Of a DNA stretch of 64,000 nt, positions 22,234 through 33,620 are shown piece after piece (within the stretch, counting starts at the first letter, position 1; each line of letters starts with the position of its first letter). This stretch comes from Galdieria partita. Its lineage: Eukaryota; Rhodophyta; Bangiophyceae; Galdieriales; Galdieriaceae. The stretch lies in NCBI GenBank assembly GCA_025991245.1, contig BQMJ01000008.1, forward strand, positions 248,001-312,000, written 5' to 3'. Below the pieces are notes generated by a model. The model saw nothing but the letters and a program-made list of their open reading frames with translations, did not search any database and was not told where the DNA came from. The position numbers were made by a program, and so were the translations under genes.

Positions 22234-22740
22234 CATCTCTGTAAAAAGCTTATATAAGTCAGAACACTGTAATGTATCATTTTTAGGAGCTTTCTGTCTA
22301 TTCAAACTTGAATTATTTTATCAGGAGCTGTCCTATTTTCAGACAGCCTTGCTATTTTGAAATTTTTGCTATGTATTACTTGTTTATTCAGAGAGCATCC
22401 AACTTGGCAGTAGAGTGTAACATAGTTTAACCAAGATGGCCTAACCGCGATAACCAAGTCTAGCTGTTGAATGTGAAATTGTTGGATCTGGTTTTGTTTA
22501 GCTATCCCAGTTTCCATAACAAATATGAAGAGGATATTAGGAAATCTATCGCTTTTTTGTTTTTGCTTCTAGCCATTTCAAATAAATGTTGAGACGTTGT
22601 AGTTAGGTGGCCGTGTACTTGTTGAGAAGGCAGACCAAGAAAGTATGGAATTCACAAGAGATTCTTTAGCTTCCAAAAGTCTTTCAGATAGCTTAAAATA
22701 GAATAGTTAATTTGAGCCCGATTTTGTAGGCAGCTGTTTC
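22234..22740. other. Intergenic, nothing recognised
   Basis: About 500 bp between two plus-strand genes. Short frames only; no repeat or RNA gene seen. It should contain the PPR 3' end and the kelch-BTB promoter. Confidence 0.6.
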
Positions 22741-24880
22741 ATGTCAGAACACCAGGGTAGAACATTATCTATTGGAGAAATTTATGAACTGAGAAGCACA
22801 AACTTTGCACCATCTCCTTCAGAAGAGATGTCGACTTCATACTGTTATGATTTAAGCCATAGCAGGAGTGAGGCGCCTCCCAGGGATTCTGTGGAAGAAC
22901 CTCCGGCACAAGCTTTGAAGAAGTCCCGAAAGAGTCCGAACAATGTTCGTCTTCTTGAGCTCGCTCAACTTGTATCTCACTTGAACTTTTAGGTTTATAA
23001 CGAAGGTATGGCTTTTGTGAGTGAAAGTTGTTCAAAAGTGAGCAAGAGACCAAGGTGGAGGCAGTTATTTCCAAATAGTTCTTCGAAAATATTGCCTATT
23101 GCAGGTAAGACCGACAGCTTTCTGTCGACTTTTCAATTCTAAGTGGAAACAAGGGCACTGTATGGTTTGCTGTTCGAACAGAATATATGCTTTCGGTGGA
23201 TACGCTACTGAGTTTATTGAGGGACAGTGTCACAGTCGCCACTACAATGCCTTATTCGAGTTCAGTTATTCCCAAAATTTGTGGTCATTGATAAGTCAAG
23301 AAACGTCTGACTGTGGTCTCTCACCACAGCCAAGGAGACATGCCTCAATGGTATGATACTTTTGATGTTTTGACATGTTCTGAAAGAATTTTCAAAGGTA
23401 TTTCATGGGCAGTCACTTTACGTATTTGGAGGATTCAACGAAAGGAATGAAGTGCTAGGTGATTTATGGTGTTTTGATCTCACTAAGAGGAAGTGGTTTC
23501 CAATCATCACGAATCCAGGATCTTTCTGGCCAACAGCAAGAGCGGAACATTCAGCTGTAAGTAAAGGTAATTTTTCATATATTAACTTATTATACTTTGC
23601 AGGTTGTATATAAAGACAGAATGATCATTTTTGGAGGCTACGATGGGAAGAAAAAGCTTTGCGACACAGTTGCCTTGAATATGAGAGACTTTAGTTGGGA
23701 AGTTGTCTCGACTAATGGAGGATATTATCCCAGTAGAAGATGCAAGCATACTGCAGTAGTTTATAAGAACAAGATGTACGTTCTTGGAGGCTTTCAGTTT
23801 GCAAACGACAAAAACGCTGCAGTTACAGATTTGGTAGCTTTGAACTTGGAGAATATGACGTGGAATCTTGAGCTGATGAGCGGTTCTTTCCCCGAAGGTT
23901 TGCAAGCTCACAAAGCTGTGGTAGTCAACGATTCAATGTATATATTTGGAGGTAAAATTCGAGAACAGCCTTCAGGAGGAAACGTTTTGCAAAGTTCAAT
24001 AAGTGATATGGTTTGGTCGTATCGTTTTAATGTCAATTGCTGGTCGGCAATAGAGTGTGAGGGCGTTTACCCAAAAGCTCGACAGTTGCATGGAGTAAGG
24101 AATGTCTTTCACAACCTTTTTTCGTTTCTGAATTGTTTAGGCTTGTGTGGTAAATAACTCTGAGAGGAAGTACAGTCTAATTGTATATGGTGGTGTTGAT
24201 CGCTTAAAGGATACATACTACAATGATATATGGGAACTTGAAGGAATTGATTGCGATTCCAATTTGCAGTCTTGCTCTTCTTGCGAGTCCTTGATGAATT
24301 TAGTGAATTCGGAAAAATTTGCTGATCTTCAACTATTAGTGGATGGTTTCAGAATACCTGCACATCGTTGTATCTTATATTCAAAGTGTGACTACTTTAG
24401 AAAAATGTTGGAATCCGACATGAAGGAGAGTTTTCAAAATTCTATTGAAATCCGAGGAATAGGTTATTCCACGTTTCTGAAAGTGCTGGTAAGTATTATA
24501 CTGGGTCATTTGCTTCACCTTTAGAATTAATTTATTTCTAGTTCTTCATTTATACTGGAAGACCAGTGTACGATATGGACTATGAGCAGTTGATCGAGTT
24601 GTTAGTTGCTGCAGATATGCTGGGACTGGAAGAGTTGCAAATATTTTGTATGAAACGGTTAGAAGAGGCAGTTAATGTGGAAAACGTATCGTCAGTGTGC
24701 CAGTTGGCTAATGAATATAATGCAGGACAATTGAAAACTTTCTGTATTGACTACATTGTGAAATACTTTTCTCAAGTTGTGGAAACGAAGGGATTTGAAA
24801 GTTTACTTAGGAAAGAAGCGAGTGGATTAGCGAAAGAAATTTTACGTTTGCATGCCAAGGTCGTTGGTTGGAATCAGTAA
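22741..24880 (+). CDS. Kelch-BTB-BACK protein, likely ubiquitin-ligase adaptor
   Basis: Seven exons with introns of about 45-58 nt. Exon 1 (Ser/Pro-rich, ends near SPNN) joins exon 2 (VYNEGMAF) through a 48-nt intron; then come six kelch blades with the usual GG pairs (IYAFGGY, LYVFGGF, MIIFGGY, MYVLGGF, MYIFGG, LIVYGGV) and W four strands later. They are followed by a BTB domain (ADLQLLVDGFRIPAHRCILY, FRKMLESDMKES) and a BACK-like helical part (LLVAADMLGLEEL). The kelch-then-BTB order is that of plant ARIA-like and LZTR1-like proteins rather than KLHL. Such proteins usually bridge substrates to cullin-3 ligases. The stop is only 9 bp before the next ATG on the same strand. Confidence 0.9.
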
Positions 24881-24889
24881 AAGTATCTT

Positions 24890-25619
24890 ATGTGGTACTC
24901 CGTCTTTTTGATACTGTTTGTGTTTGTTCTTGTTGTCTTACGCTACGACGTTGCGTTTGGGTATATTGTAGAGTTGACTCCTGAAAACTTTGACGAGTCT
25001 TGTGTTTCGAGACTTTGTTTGGTCGAGTTTTATGCTCCGTATGTTCCCTTGTCGCTAGTTCGTTGAATAGTAACTGAGAATATTTTATGGGGACTAGCTG
25101 GTGTTCTTACTGTCAGCGAGCCGAAACGGAACTTGTTCATCTTTCCCAGTTCACTGATATGTCCAATGTTACTATTTCGAAGGTAGATGGAAGCCGCTGG
25201 AAATTACTAAGGAAGCGTTTTCTTGTGAGCGGATTTCCTTCTTTTTTCCTGATCAAGGTGAGAGGATCCTCGTCAGGACTTGGGGACTAAAGTTTCGTTG
25301 GAAGGAGACGAAAGTCTACCGTTTTGTGGGTTCTCATAAAGTTGAACATTTACACAGTTTCGTCTTGAATCTCACTGACGCAGAAGAGCTTCCAAGGGGC
25401 GTTTTTGAGAATCCTCTGTCCACTTTCTGGAAAATGCTGTCAAAGCTTGAGGATTTGTATTTGAAAAGTGCCAAATGGATAAGAAATTCGAGTTTACCAG
25501 TTTACGGGCTTGCGTGGATCACTTGTGTCTTGTTAATAGCTATGCTTGTTGTGATCGGGTGTCTGCTGAATGTTGTCGGCAGTTTTCGTGCATTGAAACC
25601 AGAGAATAAGAGAGATTGA
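24890..25619 (+). CDS. Membrane-anchored thioredoxin/PDI-like protein
   Basis: Exons 24890-25038, 25098-25257 and 25305-25619 (introns 59 and 47 nt) encode 207 aa. An N-terminal hydrophobic signal sequence (FLILFVFVLVVLRYDVAFGY) leads into one thioredoxin fold; the first splice falls inside the active site and rebuilds EFYAPWCSYCQRAE, with a CxxC redox pair. The cis-proline region GFPSFFLIK and the strand KVYRFVGSHK follow. A second hydrophobic helix near the C-terminus (LAWITCVLLIAMLVVIGCLL) is probably a membrane anchor with a short basic tail. This layout is that of TMX-type ER oxidoreductases acting on disulfides in the secretory pathway. A 35-nt alternative acceptor for intron 2 also stays in frame. 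Confidence 0.85.
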
Positions 25620-25820
25620 AGGAATCCGAAATTTCGGAATCTTTGTTCACCCTGTCTATCCATAAAATATTTCAGAAACTAGCATATTTCCTCGTCAAGT
25701 TTTTTATACGGAGTACACAGAATTGTATTAACAACATTATACACTTGTTTAGTATAAAAACGTTCCAAAAAGTAGCCATCTGCTCCTTGGTCAATTCTAT
25801 GCATCAGGTTGTATACTTGA

Positions 25821-26385
25821 TTAACGCCGTTGCTCTGCAGAACGTTTCCTTTTCTCCCTATTCAAGTCAAAGAGGATGATAGCAGCAGCTGTTCCAGCCG
25901 ATGCAATTACCATCTTGATTACCTTCTCCGCTTAGGGGTAAAATAGATAAGTTTAAGCCAAAATCTATTCTTACTCTGTTCTCGATATGCTCCATGGACG
26001 TTGTAATTTCGGCCCACTGCATCTCCATCTTCTTTTCTAGTGTCTGTACGTCTGACTTGAGAATATATATGTCAGTTTTTTCCAAAATTTGCAGTTCTGA
26101 GCGAAGTGTCGCAAGCTCTGCCTTATTTGCTGTTGTCTTATCTCTTTCCTCCATAGTTTTGTTGCAAAGCTGCAAAAGCGCATCGCAGACTACCTCGGAC
26201 TGACTCGTGGTGAAGCCTCCTGCCTTGAGTCTTTCTATCAAGCGTTCCGTGTCAAAAAGTGTACGGTTGAAAAACAGGTCAGTTGAAGACGACACTGTTG
26301 TTTGTGCAGTTTTTACTTGCGAGAGATATCGTTGGAAAACTTTGAAACTTTTCGATAAAAATTTGGGTGGCATTGAATCAATCAT
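25821..26385 (-). CDS. CCDC90/MCUR1-like (DUF1640) mitochondrial coiled-coil membrane protein
   Basis: About 167 aa in two exons; the intron starts after ENR and probably ends before MVIASAG (about 61 nt), and the new frame gives a C-terminal membrane helix (MVIASAGTAAAIILFDL) with a basic tail. The family mark is FDTERLIERLKAGGFTTSQS near residue 44, followed by a long coiled coil (AELATLRSELQILEK and beyond). The N-terminus is basic and Ser/Phe-rich, fitting mitochondrial import. Relatives sit in the inner membrane and have been linked to calcium-uniporter regulation and complex IV assembly. The exact acceptor is the weak point. Confidence 0.75.
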
Positions 26386-26644
26386 TCAACTTCAAAAATC
26401 GAAGCAGTTATTCTGTGAAGTTCGCTTCCAATGAGGAGGTTGAACAGAGTTTTATGTCCGCACTATTAGGGTCGCTTGATAGAAACTTGAAAAAATTTTT
26501 AAACAGTACTGAAAACAACATCTTGGCAATACTTTGGATTCTAAATAACAAAGATTGGTCACTATGTCAGCCTACTCAAACCGGAAGTTGCACGCGAATA
26601 ACATAAACTGAAATCGTTTCCGCACTGTGACTTGAAAGAAATTT

Positions 26645-27776
26645 TCAACCGACAAAATGTCCTTCAAAGACTTTCTCGGCTGGACCGGTCATATAAACGT
26701 GCTCGTCTGAGTCCCAATGGCAGCGAAGTTTACCTCCTGGAAGTACCACTTCCTGTTCTCCGACAGCACCACCCTTTCAAGCTTGTTGAAACGTGTAAGT
26801 CATATCAAAACTGCTCACCTACCAGTAACTTCGCAGCAACTACGGAAGCACACGCACCAGTTCCGCAAGCTAAAGTTCGTCCAACTCCTCGTTCCCAAAC
26901 TATAACCTTTATCTGATTCTGATCAACGACTTTAACAAATTCCACGTTAGTACGTTTGGGAAACCATTTAGCTTTTTCTATTCTAGGACCCCAGTAGTCT
27001 AAGGTTGCCTCGATTTCTTCCAAGTTGTCTACAAGAATTATGCAGTGAGGATTACCCATACTCACACAAGTCACTCGGAAAGTCCGATCTTCAATATGAA
27101 TAGGTATATCTACAGCCGCACTTTCTTCGCCAGCATCGGGTTTCAGAGTTGTTGGAACTGCACTAGGATCTAATATGGGTTTTCCCATGTCCACTTTTAT
27201 ACCGTCTTCTGCTACAAACTCAACAAACATAACACCTGCGGGAGTTTCTATGCGTAAAATTCGTTTACTTCTCCACTCTGAACTTATGTCTCGCATGTAC
27301 TTGGCCAAACACCGTATACCGTTGCCACACATTTCTGGTTCCGACCCATCAGAGTTTAAAATACGCATTTGCGCGTCGTTTGTACTTTCTTTTGGAGGTA
27401 ACAAGAAAATAACTCCATCTGCACCAACTCCGAAGCGCCGGTCACAAACGAACTTCACGTGTTCTGTTGCTAAAGCTGGGTGACTTTGATGGCGATGGTC
27501 AACTATAACAAAGTCATTACCAAGTCCTTGATACTTAGAAAATTGAAAGGGAGATAACTTCATCTCTCGTTCAGGACGACGAGTGGCCAACTCAGGAACG
27601 GGTAAAGACAAGTAAGTCGTATATACGCGTCTTCCAAGATATGCTCTTCCCTGATATTGTTGTTTATTGTTTCTACAAGTGTCGAAAGTGCTGGTAAACG
27701 ACGACTTGTGTCTTGAAATTGTCAAAGTTTCAAGAAAGCTCGGAGTTGTAGTGTGCCCCGTTGTCGCAACAAACAT
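26645..27776 (-). CDS. dapF: Diaminopimelate epimerase, plastid-targeted
   Basis: Exons 27776-26823 and 26773-26645 across a 49-nt intron give 360 aa. The first about 70 residues (Thr/Ser/Arg-rich, few acids) look like a plastid transit peptide; homology starts at FSKYQGLGNDFVIVD. Both catalytic cysteines are present: SDGSEPEMCGNGIRC and TLACGTGACAS. The second exon supplies the normal end, VVLPGGKLRCHW and MTGPAEKVFEG, which confirms the splice. The enzyme interconverts LL- and meso-diaminopimelate in lysine synthesis, a plastid pathway in algae and plants. It is divergent from the RecQ gene with 143 bp between starts. Confidence 0.96.
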
Positions 27777-27919
27777 TTGTATGGTTCAGGAACAATTGTT
27801 ATAAAACATGAACATGATTATCGGTTTACGCAGAGAATGATATAATTGTTGAAACTGGTCACTCTTTCTTAAGAAACTATGTCATTTTGATTTATTTGGT
27901 TTCTATTTTTGTTTATCGA

Positions 27920-30123
27920 ATGATTGCGTTTGGTTTCTATATAGCATCATACGGTTGTTTCTTTTCGAAACGAACATTGTGTAATACCTTTTTCAAAGAA
28001 ACAAGACGTTTTTATGTTCTTTCCACTCGATGTCATCGTATAGTTTCTATGAGTAAGCTAAACGAGAAGAGGAAAGTAACGAAGCAAAGCGTGGAGCACC
28101 TGCTGTCTTTGGCCTCTAAGCAGCTTCGTGACGTGTTCGGATTTACTCATTTTCTTCCTGGACAAGAAGAAGTTCTGCAACGACTCTTTGGCTTTGGTAG
28201 TGCTTTGGCAGTCTTACCAACTGGTGGAGGCAAAAGCCTTTGCTATCAAATTCCTGCCATTATTTTTCCTGGCCTTACCCTAGTTGTATCTCCTCTTATC
28301 GCGTTAATGAGAGAACAAACTCAAAAACTTGTTGACGTGGGAGTACCAGCTGCACATATGGATAGTTTGCAGTCTGCAACAGAAATACGAAGTCTCCGAA
28401 AATCTCTTGGAGAGGGAAAGATTAAAATTTTATTTGTATCTCCTGAAAGATTCAATAATGAAGTCTTTCTGTCCCTCTTAAGGACTTTGGAAATATCTCT
28501 CTTTGTAGTAGATGAGGCACACTGTATTTCGGAATGGGGTCATAACTTTAGGCCAGACTATTTAAGACTTTCACAATTTGCGAGAGAATGTAAAGCAGCA
28601 TATAGGCTTGGCTTAACGGCAACAGCTACAGAGAGAGTTGCAGATGATATTGTTCAAAGATTGAACATTTCGACTGAAGCGATTGTGCGCAGGAACTTTT
28701 ATCGTCATAACCTTGTGTTGAACATAAGATGCTGTGACAGCGAAATGGGAAAACGGGAACAGTTACTTAATTGTTTACGAGAGCGAGAACGAGGTCCAAC
28801 ACTTATCTATGTAACTCTTCAACGAACCTGTGAGGAGTTGGCTTACTTCCTTGTTGAAAGTGGTTTCCAAGCACAGCCATATCATGCTGGTCTATCAGAT
28901 GAGCAACGGATATCTACATATGAGTGGTTCGTTCAAGCCTCCAATCCGATTGTGGTAGCAACCATTGCTTTTGGAATGGGAGTTGATAAACCAGATATAC
29001 GCTATGTATACCATTATAACTTAAGCAAAAGCTTAGAGGTCTGTTACTTGTTTGTCTGGAACCCAATCTGACGGCTTAAATATATTAGGCATATAGTCAA
29101 GAAGTAGGAAGAGCTGGACGAGATGGAAAAATGTCGTACTGCGATACCTTTTTCAGTGGAACGGACATTCCTGTCTTGGAAACATTCATCTATGGAAACA
29201 CTCCAGTATCTACACAAATTAGTTCATTTCTGACATTCCTGTTTGAGAGACGTAAAAAGTCACAAGTTGTCAATCTGCCCTTGTATGATTTGGCAACACA
29301 CTTCGACATGAGGGAAGTTGTTCTACATACCCTTTTGGTTTTCCTTGATGTATATTGGGGTCTTATAAAGGAACTGACACCTATGTTTGCAGAATATCGA
29401 TATCAATCCCTGAAAGAAGAAGGAGAAGAAGAGACATTGGAAAATAACTTGACTCAGAAGCAAGCAATGCTGTGGAAGAACATAAATGGACAAGCCAAGA
29501 AGAAACTGAAGTGGAGCTACCTGGACTTGAACAATTTGCAACAAGATACTGATATTGAACAGGTACAGCAGCTATTTGATGAAATTCATTCAAAAGGTTT
29601 GATAAGATTGCAAGCTGGAAAACTTCAACACCGAGTACAAATATTGAAAATTCCAGAAGATATGAATTTGCTTGAACAACAGTTATGGCAACTTGTTTCA
29701 GAGCGAGAGAAATCAGAAGTGCAACGCTTGGAGGAAATGGTTCATCTCGCAACCTCAGCTAAGTGTGTGAGTCAATCAATTAGTGGCTATTTTGGGGAAA
29801 GAATTGCGCCTTGTAATAAGTGCCATAGATGTCTCATAGGGTCAAGTAAGCAAGATCTACCCAACTTTGCTACAAAAACGTGGTTTGCTCCTATAGATAC
29901 CACTGTATGGGAAAGAGTAACACAGGTTGAAGAACTTCCAAAGGAACCTTTAACCTTGGCAAAGTTCGCATGTGGTATAAGCTCACCGAAATTGAGAGAA
30001 CTTAAGGCAACTAGGCATGAATTATATGGAAGTCTTCGTGAATGTGGGTTTCAACAAATTTTACAAATGGCGTTAAGTCACACTAGACAAAACTCAACTC
30101 CTACTGAAAACAGAGCTTTATAG
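27920..30123 (+). CDS. RecQ family ATP-dependent DNA helicase
   Basis: Exons 27920-29038 and 29089-30123 (50-nt intron) encode 717 aa. Helicase motifs in order: LPTGGGKSLCYQ (Walker A), VVDEAHCISEWGHNFRPDY (DEAH box and RecQ aromatic loop), GLTATATERV, then the second RecA domain with FGMGVDKPDIRYVYHYNL and EVGRAGRDGK, the latter built by the splice. A RecQ C-terminal region follows with a zinc-binding set (SAKCVSQSISGYFGE, CNKCHRC) and winged-helix-like sequence. No HRDC domain is obvious. RecQ unwinds DNA 3'-5' during repair and recombination. The N-terminal about 45 residues are hydrophobic and basic, so organelle import is possible. The HNFRPDY variant is common in bacterial-type RecQ. 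Confidence 0.94.
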
Positions 30124-30125
30124 GT

Positions 30126-30664
30126 TTAGATTATGCCAATCTTACTAGCAACATCCAGAGCGTCATAGTCTTTTGTGAGTCTTACATAAGCCTTTTTCTG
30201 CCCATCGGGTCTAACTAAAGTATTGACCTTATCTGCGACGATGTTATACATTTTCTTCACTGCGTCGCGTATTTGTGGCTTCGATGCTCTAACATCGCAC
30301 AAGAATACTAAAGTGTTATGGTCCTCGATTTTCTTCATTGCTGACTCTGTTGTTAGAGGAAAACGAATAACCTACAACGATATATTCAACTATCTAAACA
30401 AACGAGTTACATATACACACTTTGAACTGATCAAGAGCTGGTTTTTTAGGAAACGACTTGCGAGGGTACTTTGGTCTTCTAGGCAATCTCAAAGTGTGTG
30501 GTCGGTGAAAATGAACCTTTGTTCTGATTTTGTGACTTTTCCTTTTCTTCACGCCAGTTTTCACAGCCGCAGCAGCTTTTTGAGCCTTTGCCTTTTCTTC
30601 ATGAAAACTTAGAAAGTGGGATACTCAAATACCACAATTGCTTACCTTTGTTATCTTTAGGCAT
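30126..30664 (-). CDS. Cytosolic 60S ribosomal protein uL23 (L23A)
   Basis: Three exons give 146 aa. Exon 1 is 19 nt (MPKDNK plus one base); exon 2 encodes the basic eukaryotic extension ([28 protein letters not shown]); exon 3 begins [16 protein letters not shown] and carries the core ([37 protein letters not shown]). uL23 lies at the polypeptide exit tunnel and docks SRP and chaperones. A tiny first exon next to a leading intron is common in ribosomal-protein genes. Its stop codon lies 2 bp from the RecQ stop (30123), so the two convergent transcripts must overlap. Confidence 0.95.
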
Positions 30665-30748
30665 TGCAAACGACGACGCCGTTCCTAATCCAAAATAATT
30701 TCCTTTTATTGCTTTTGACAAACTGAAGAATGTTTGCGATAAGTAGTT

Positions 30749-32152
30749 TTATAAAAATTCCATATATTGGCTTCTTTCCTTTGTGTCTTCCTTATTAGTA
30801 ATTCCAAGGTCTATATAGTTGACTCCACGGATGGCTGCAATTTCCTTCACCGTGCGATGAGTTGAAAGTGCTCCAAACAGTGCTTTGACAGTATTGATTC
30901 GATTGTGGGAACCCATCATCCTCGCACTTATGTCTTGAAAACCAAATACGGTTAAAACTACAGTAAATAAAGGTCCAGAGTGAATTCCTTTTCCAGTTCT
31001 TCCTGGAAAGACTAGAACACGTGATGCTTTGAATGTAAAATCTAACGGATGGTAGATAGTACGATCCTGATAGCGCTCTACATGAATCATATGTTTCATA
31101 GAATCTCTAATTGCTAGCGAAACGGCGTGTCTTGGACTTGCAGATTTTCCCATGCCGTAACCTGCGGTGCCTTCATAGTTGCCAACGACAACAAAAGCAC
31201 GATAGCTCCAGACAGTACCTCCTCTAGTTACTCGTGCAGTCCGTCGCAATTCCAAAAGCTTTGCCTCAAAGCCACGTAAAACACGACTAGGAATAATTGT
31301 GTCTTCCAACTGACGTCGGGCTCTGATTAGTTCAGGACTCTCCGTTTCACTACCGATCTCTCGAAGATAATCCGCTTCAGAGGCAGGTTTCACAGGCTCC
31401 CCGTCTATCCACGCTGCACAAGGAAATGGAACTTCACCATAAACGTCAAGCATAGTAAACAGAGTTCTCAAACTATCAATACAACGGTATAATTCCGCCT
31501 GTTGTTCCAAGTCAACTGCAGACATTGGAATATAAACGATTGGCAAAAATTTTGATTTGTCCGAAAAGTTACTAAATTCAATCTCACGAATAGCTTCAAA
31601 TATCTCATCATACCGAAATCCTGCCTTCTCTGCTATTGATCTTGCCAGTAACTCTGCTCTAGTTCTTTCCAAGCGAGAGATAGCTTCTGGATCATCAAAA
31701 GAGTCAGCTAAAGAAGAGTCTCCAACAACATAACTCCTCCCAGAAAAGTCAATAAGTTCTGGCATACGCACAAGCAACGATATCAGTCGCACGTAATCTC
31801 TTCCTAACTGCGACGGATCCGATTCTTCTTTGCCAAACACTGGAATTCCTCCACTTCTTTGCAAGGTATGATTACTCGAATTTTCCGAGTGACTCAGGGA
31901 TTCTTCTGCACTTCTTTTACCTGAATCAGAAGCACAGAATCGCTTTGTACACCAAACATTCGTAAGCAGGGGTTTGGAGAATCTTCTTTCGGAACTCAAC
32001 GAGAGCGACTTGAGCCACTTTGGAACCAAAGCCCCTAACTTCTCCTCCTGAAGAGGTTTGTGAAAATTGTTTCGTGGAAATATTTTCGAACTTCGTAATA
32101 CAAGCCTTGTTGCAAGTTCATAAGATGGCTGCCTTGCAAGTACTCGAAGCAT
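30749..32152 (-). CDS. Mitochondrial ribosomal protein uS5m
   Basis: Intronless, 467 aa from the ATG at 32152. The first about 60 residues (MLRVLARQPSYELATRLVLR and on) are an amphipathic basic presequence. A long family-specific middle follows; the S5 double-stranded RNA-binding part starts near residue 310 (RTARVTRGGTVWSYRAFVVV, GYGMGKSASPRHAV) and the C-terminal half carries VLVFPGRTGKGIHSG and ISARMMGSHNRINTVKALF. Plastid S5 is plastid-encoded in red algae and this long form with a presequence is the mitochondrial type. The start is 36 bp from the divergent Fis1 start. Confidence 0.88.
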   Translation of the reverse strand: MLRVLARQPSYELATRLVLRSSKIFPRNNFHKPLQEEKLGALVPKWLKSLSLSSERRFSKPLLTNVWCTKRFCASDSGKRSAEESLSHSENSSNHTLQRSGGIPVFGKEESDPSQLGRDYVRLISLLVRMPELIDFSGRSYVVGDSSLADSFDDPEAISRLERTRAELLARSIAEKAGFRYDEIFEAIREIEFSNFSDKSKFLPIVYIPMSAVDLEQQAELYRCIDSLRTLFTMLDVYGEVPFPCAAWIDGEPVKPASEADYLREIGSETESPELIRARRQLEDTIIPSRVLRGFEAKLLELRRTARVTRGGTVWSYRAFVVVGNYEGTAGYGMGKSASPRHAVSLAIRDSMKHMIHVERYQDRTIYHPLDFTFKASRVLVFPGRTGKGIHSGPLFTVVLTVFGFQDISARMMGSHNRINTVKALFGALSTHRTVKEIAAIRGVNYIDLGITNKEDTKERSQYMEFL

Positions 32153-32188
32153 ACGTTCGCCAAACAATATTTACAATTTTGGGAGGAG

Positions 32189-32865
32189 ATGGAACTTGGT
32201 GCCAACCACATCGAACAGCTGTTACGAGAAGAAGACCAAGAAGCTGTTGCAAGAGATATTCTAGTAAGACTTTTACAACTTGATTGTTATAGAAAAAATC
32301 TAATGTGCTATGTAGAAATTTCGTGAGTTGTATGACGCCGAATTAGAAAAGGAGGTTGTAGACCCAAGCTTAGTATTTCAACTTGCGTGGGCCCTTGTGA
32401 GAAGTAATAATAAGAAGGAAGTCAAAGAAGGATCCGTCCTTTTTCAACGTATGTAAAACTGAACTTTTCTAACGTCCCTGAATCTGGATGCAAAAGTGTT
32501 GGTTGATAAGCAATACCGCATCCGAGAGTCCTTGTTCTTCCTTTCACTTGCTCAATACAAACTTGGCGATACTGTAGTATGATTTTGCAAGTTATAGAAT
32601 GGAAATTGTACTGATTCAGTTGGAATTTTAGACTGCTAGACGAAATTTGAAGCAGTTTTTGAGGCGTTTCCCTGAAAGCAGACAAGGTAATCAGCTGTTG
32701 AAGTTGATTGAAGGAAAGATCCAACAAGGTGACAATATTCTTTTTGGATTTGAACTGTTTATTTAATCTTGAGTAGACGCATACATAGGGATAGGAGTGG
32801 TTGGGGCTGTAGTAGTTGGGATTGTTGGTCTTTGTGTCGCAGCTTTTTCGAAAGGAAAAAGTTAA
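32189..32865 (+). CDS. Mitochondrial fission protein Fis1
   Basis: Five small exons, 32189-32263, 32316-32448, 32497-32573, 32632-32728 and 32777-32865, with introns of 52, 48, 58 and 48 nt, splice to 156 aa (human Fis1: 152). All junctions keep phase. The two TPR-like helical repeats are clear: VFQLAWALVRSNNKKEVKEG, then RESLFFLSLAQYKLGD and FLRRFPESRQGNQLLKL. The end is a tail anchor (IGIGVVGAVVVGIVGLCVAA) with basic AFSKGKS, which places the protein in the outer mitochondrial and peroxisomal membranes, where Fis1 recruits fission factors. A long minus-strand frame across this gene is only a shadow. Confidence 0.95.
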
Positions 32866-33059
32866 GTACCGTTTTGTATGGTAAAACATACGACACGATT
32901 CCCAATCTTCTAATCGAGGAAATTGTAGAGCCGAAGAAATAAGTAAGGACTTGTGAACCCGTGAGTTTATTATTATGGGAAAGTTCGTATTGTGTTTTCG
33001 AACTTCACAAGTGTACATAACATTTTTTGTACTTTTGTATTTGGAATTCTTGATATGTC

Positions 33060-33620
33060 TTTGTTTGTGAAGTACAAATTCTTCGTTTGCAGATTGTTCA
33101 TGCTTCTAATATTCCAACAGCCCTGCAGCGCTGCTCATTGACTCAGCCTAGTGGCATATCATTTCCAGAATCTAATTAGAGAGGAGTTTTACAAGAATAT
33201 CGTTTGTTGGAAGCAACTAGAGTTTTCCAGTTGATATGTTGTATTGTCCCCACTAACGAAGAGCAGTATTCATTTTCGCTGATACAGTCTTCGAAATTAA
33301 CTTGAAACACTGCAATAAGAATCATACAATTGTCGTGGTGGCACTCATTTTATATATCTCAACGTAAGACACTCTCAATGACTCTTCAACTGCTAGACCA
33401 AGTAGCAGATTTGACACAGAAGATATCGTGCTCCAATGCATGATTGCGTTCTTAAGGTAGTAATACAAAGTGGCTCTTCACATGCGACCACTTTATTTCA
33501 ATGAGTCTTCTTAGATAATAGCCAAGGCATGGCAAGAAAACTTTTCAAAATTTTTGGACAAAGAGGACCCATTTAGTTCACTTGCTTCGCTTTTTTATCA
33601 TCGCATTGACAAATTTTGCT
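33060..33620 (+). CDS. Unresolved small spliced gene
   Basis: Several short plus-strand pieces look coding. 33475-33531 behaves as a GT-AG intron; before it the frame reads SSRFDTEDIVLQCMIAFL and after it IIAKAWQENFSKFLDKEDPF to a stop near 33620. Further upstream, about 33150-33230, a frame reads NLIREEFYKNIVCWKQLE. An ATG at about 33054 could open the gene. I could not join the upstream exons with confidence and recognise no family. It lies between Fis1 and CGR1, all on the same strand. Confidence 0.35.

Noticed and set aside
26367-26606. 79-codon plus-strand frame between the CCDC90-like and dapF genes
   Set aside because: It overlaps the start of the CCDC90-like gene, has no motif, and sits where that gene's promoter should be.
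30223-30612. 129-codon plus-strand frame
   Set aside because: Antisense to uL23 including its introns.
32422-33018. 198-codon minus-strand frame
   Set aside because: It lies opposite the five-exon Fis1 gene, crosses its introns, and has no domain; the Fis1 splices are exact.
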